NCBI GenBank assembly: GCA_034660035.1
Contig: JAYEIJ010000168.1
Coordinates: forward strand, 1-7,749
Reading direction: 5' to 3'
Length of the DNA stretch: 7,749 bases
From: JAHEEL01 sp034660035
GTDB lineage: Bacteria > Actinomycetota > Acidimicrobiia > Spongiisociales > UBA5794
The position numbers and the translations under genes were made by a program. The first letter of the stretch is position 1. Every line of letters begins with the position of its first letter. Below, one piece after another: positions 6,424 through 7,749 of the stretch. The notes under the pieces are model-generated. The model did no database searches and was not told where the DNA came from. It saw only the letters and a program-made list of their open reading frames with translations.

Positions 6424-6448
6424 CACAAGCCGGCTACGCGCATATCAT
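6420..6448 (+). promoter_or_regulatory. Sigma-70-type promoter of the dehydratase gene
   Basis: ATGACA (6420-6425) and TATCAT (6443-6448) are separated by exactly 17 bases, and each differs from the TTGACA and TATAAT consensus at one position. The start point would fall near 6455, leaving a leader of about 24 bases before the ATG at 6479. An inverted repeat, GATATG (6417-6422) and CATATC (6441-6446), overlaps both hexamers, and the 8-base palindrome AGCCGGCT (6428-6435) lies in the spacer; either could be an operator. This is the best promoter candidate in the window. Confidence 0.6.
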
Positions 6449-6478
6449 CGGCGCGTACGCTGGCAGTCCGGGGGGCCG

Positions 6479-7749
6479 ATGCAACAGAAGACTTGGTTCC
6501 GCACCCTGCAGCGTTGGCGTTTCCCACTCTCCGCCATCTTCGACTCCTTCTTCTGGTACGGCGCGTTCTTCGTCGCCGTGCTCGCTCGTCTCGACTTCAC
6601 GGTTGCGAACGTCGATGTCGCCTCCTTACTCCAGGTCGCAACCATTGCAGCCCTCGTCCAACTGACCACCGGCATCGCCACCGGCCTCTACCGGGGTCGT
6701 CGAACGATCGCTTCGTTCGGAGAGGTCCGTCTCGTCGTTTTCTCGACCTTCGTTGCAACCGGCGTCACCTTCGCCGTCGTGGCTATCACCGGACCGCCGA
6801 ATCTGGTTCCGCTTAGCACGGTGTTCGCCGCCGGCGCCTACCAGCTACTCGGGGCCCTCGGCACCCGCTACCTCGGCCGACTCGTCGTCGAGATCAATAC
6901 CCGCTCGACCCATGCCCGTCCCCACCGCACGCTCATCTTCGGCGCCGGTTCGGCCGGCGACGAGATCAGCCGCGCCCTCCTGCAGGACCCACATACCGAC
7001 CTCGACCCTGTGGCGTTCCTCGACGACGATCCGACAAAACGGCGACTCGTCGTCAACGGAATCCGGGTCGTCGGCACGCGCAACAACATCGCCGCAGCGG
7101 CACGCGCCTTCGATGCGGACACGCTGCTGCTCGCATTCCCCGGCGCTCGCCAGGAGAGCATCAACACCGTCGTCGATCTCGGACAGGCTGCGAACCTTGC
7201 CATCAAGATCATCCCGTCCGTCCGCACCCTGACCGGCCCGACCGCCCGAATCACCGACATCCGCGACCTCGAACTGTCCGATTTCCTCAATCGGGATGAG
7301 GTCGACATCGACGATGCTGGAGTTCGGGCACTCGTGAGCGGCAAGCGGGTGCTCGTGACCGGGGCGGGTGGATCGATCGGCTCGGTGCTCTGTCGCACGA
7401 TCCTCACCTATGAACCGGCCCGTCTCATCATGGTCGACCACGACGAGAATGCCCTCCACCGCCTCCAGTTGGGCATCGAGGGTCGGGCGCTGCTCGAATC
7501 CCCCGACCTGGTCCTCTGCGACGTTCGGGACCGCGACGCCGTGCGAACGGTGTTCGAGTCCACTCATCCCGACATTGTGTTCCACGCGGCAGCCCACAAG
7601 CATGTCACCTTCCTCGAGCGATTCCCCTCCGAGGGATTGAAAACGAACGTAGGCGGCACGACGAACGTGCTCATGGCGGCATCGGAAACCGGCGTTGAGC
7701 GATTCATCAACATCAGCACCGACAAGGCCGCCGACCCGGTCAACGTGCT
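6479..7749 (+). CDS. Membrane-anchored nucleotide-sugar 4,6-dehydratase, PglF/WbpM/CapD type (3' end missing)
   Basis: Enzyme of the FlaA1/WbpM/PglF group of extended short-chain dehydrogenases, which use NAD to turn UDP-GlcNAc-type substrates into 4-keto-6-deoxy sugars for surface glycans. The frame is open from the ATG at 6479 to the window end, with 423 visible residues; large family members run to about 600-650. Four membrane helices lie at about 17-37, 50-71, 84-104 and 110-128. A first Rossmann-like domain carries FGAGSAG (154-160) and VAFLDDDP (178-185). The catalytic domain carries the NAD-binding TGAGGSIG (294-301), DVRD (348-351), HAAAHKHV (369-376), KTNVGGTTNV (388-397) and ISTDKAADPVNV (412-423), with the TDK (414-416) that replaces the usual Tyr-x-x-x-Lys in this group. 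ATG 6479 is the only ATG in the frame after the stop at 6323; a G-run (6470-6475) is a weak ribosome site. It has its own promoter candidate. The precise sugar product cannot be told. Confidence 0.93.
   Translation, partial: MQQKTWFRTLQRWRFPLSAIFDSFFWYGAFFVAVLARLDFTVANVDVASLLQVATIAALVQLTTGIATGLYRGRRTIASFGEVRLVVFSTFVATGVTFAVVAITGPPNLVPLSTVFAAGAYQLLGALGTRYLGRLVVEINTRSTHARPHRTLIFGAGSAGDEISRALLQDPHTDLDPVAFLDDDPTKRRLVVNGIRVVGTRNNIAAAARAFDADTLLLAFPGARQESINTVVDLGQAANLAIKIIPSVRTLTGPTARITDIRDLELSDFLNRDEVDIDDAGVRALVSGKRVLVTGAGGSIGSVLCRTILTYEPARLIMVDHDENALHRLQLGIEGRALLESPDLVLCDVRDRDAVRTVFESTHPDIVFHAAAHKHVTFLERFPSEGLKTNVGGTTNVLMAASETGVERFINISTDKAADPVNV

Noticed and set aside
6420..6665. ORF of 81 codons starting at ATGA overlapping the small ORF stop
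   Set aside because: The ATGA overlap is attractive, but the translation is serine/proline-rich with no fold-like pattern. The frame overlaps the clearly real dehydratase gene from 6479, and the ATG is better explained as the ATGACA -35 hexamer.
6845..7603. 252-codon ORF on the minus strand inside the dehydratase gene
   Set aside because: Antisense shadow of a GC-rich gene; the plus-strand frame carries all Rossmann and TDK motifs, and the antisense translation matches no family I know.

Overview
The window is GC-rich and densely coding. It looks like a stretch of a surface or exopolysaccharide biosynthesis locus from an actinobacterium, most likely of the class Acidimicrobiia. The reasons are strong G/C preference at third codon positions, GTG starts, weak Shine-Dalgarno sites at several genes, and an exported protein carrying three S-layer-homology-like repeats of the 'GITKGCNPP...CP...VTRGQMAAFL' type that I associate with Acidimicrobiia. 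The taxonomic call is an inference from gene content only.

Layout, left to right. (1) 1-974 (+): the 3' part of a non-hydrolysing UDP-N-acetylglucosamine 2-epimerase (WecB family), cut by the left edge. (2) 1038-2552 (+): a secreted protein with a signal peptide, three cysteine-bearing SLH-like repeats, a proline linker and a six-repeat NHL-type beta-propeller. (3) 2589-3608 (-): a LytR-CpsA-Psr (LCP) membrane protein, convergent with gene 2. (4) 3713-5266 (+), divergent from the LCP gene: a Wzz-type chain-length protein fused to a bacterial tyrosine kinase (BY-kinase), ending in a perfect Gly-Tyr repeat. (5) 5272-6090 (+), 5 bases downstream: a PPM/PP2C-type protein phosphatase. (6) 6091-6478: 388 bases without a large gene. 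They hold a possible 33-codon ORF behind a very strong ribosome binding site, and a good sigma-70-like promoter (ATGACA, 17 bases, TATCAT). (7) 6479-7749 (+), cut by the right edge: a membrane-anchored nucleotide-sugar 4,6-dehydratase of the PglF/WbpM/CapD type.

How they fit together. The epimerase and dehydratase would supply modified UDP-sugars. The Wzz/BY-kinase would set chain length and control polymerisation or export through cycles of tyrosine phosphorylation. The LCP protein would attach finished polymer to the cell wall or another acceptor. The SLH/propeller protein may be a surface component held by that wall or polymer. The least ordinary points are a PPM-type phosphatase directly coupled to a BY-kinase (where a PHP or low-molecular-weight tyrosine phosphatase is usual), a kinase that lacks the usual arginines of its oligomerisation motif but has a slippage-prone GYGYGYGY tail, and the small ORF wedged against the promoter of the dehydratase gene.
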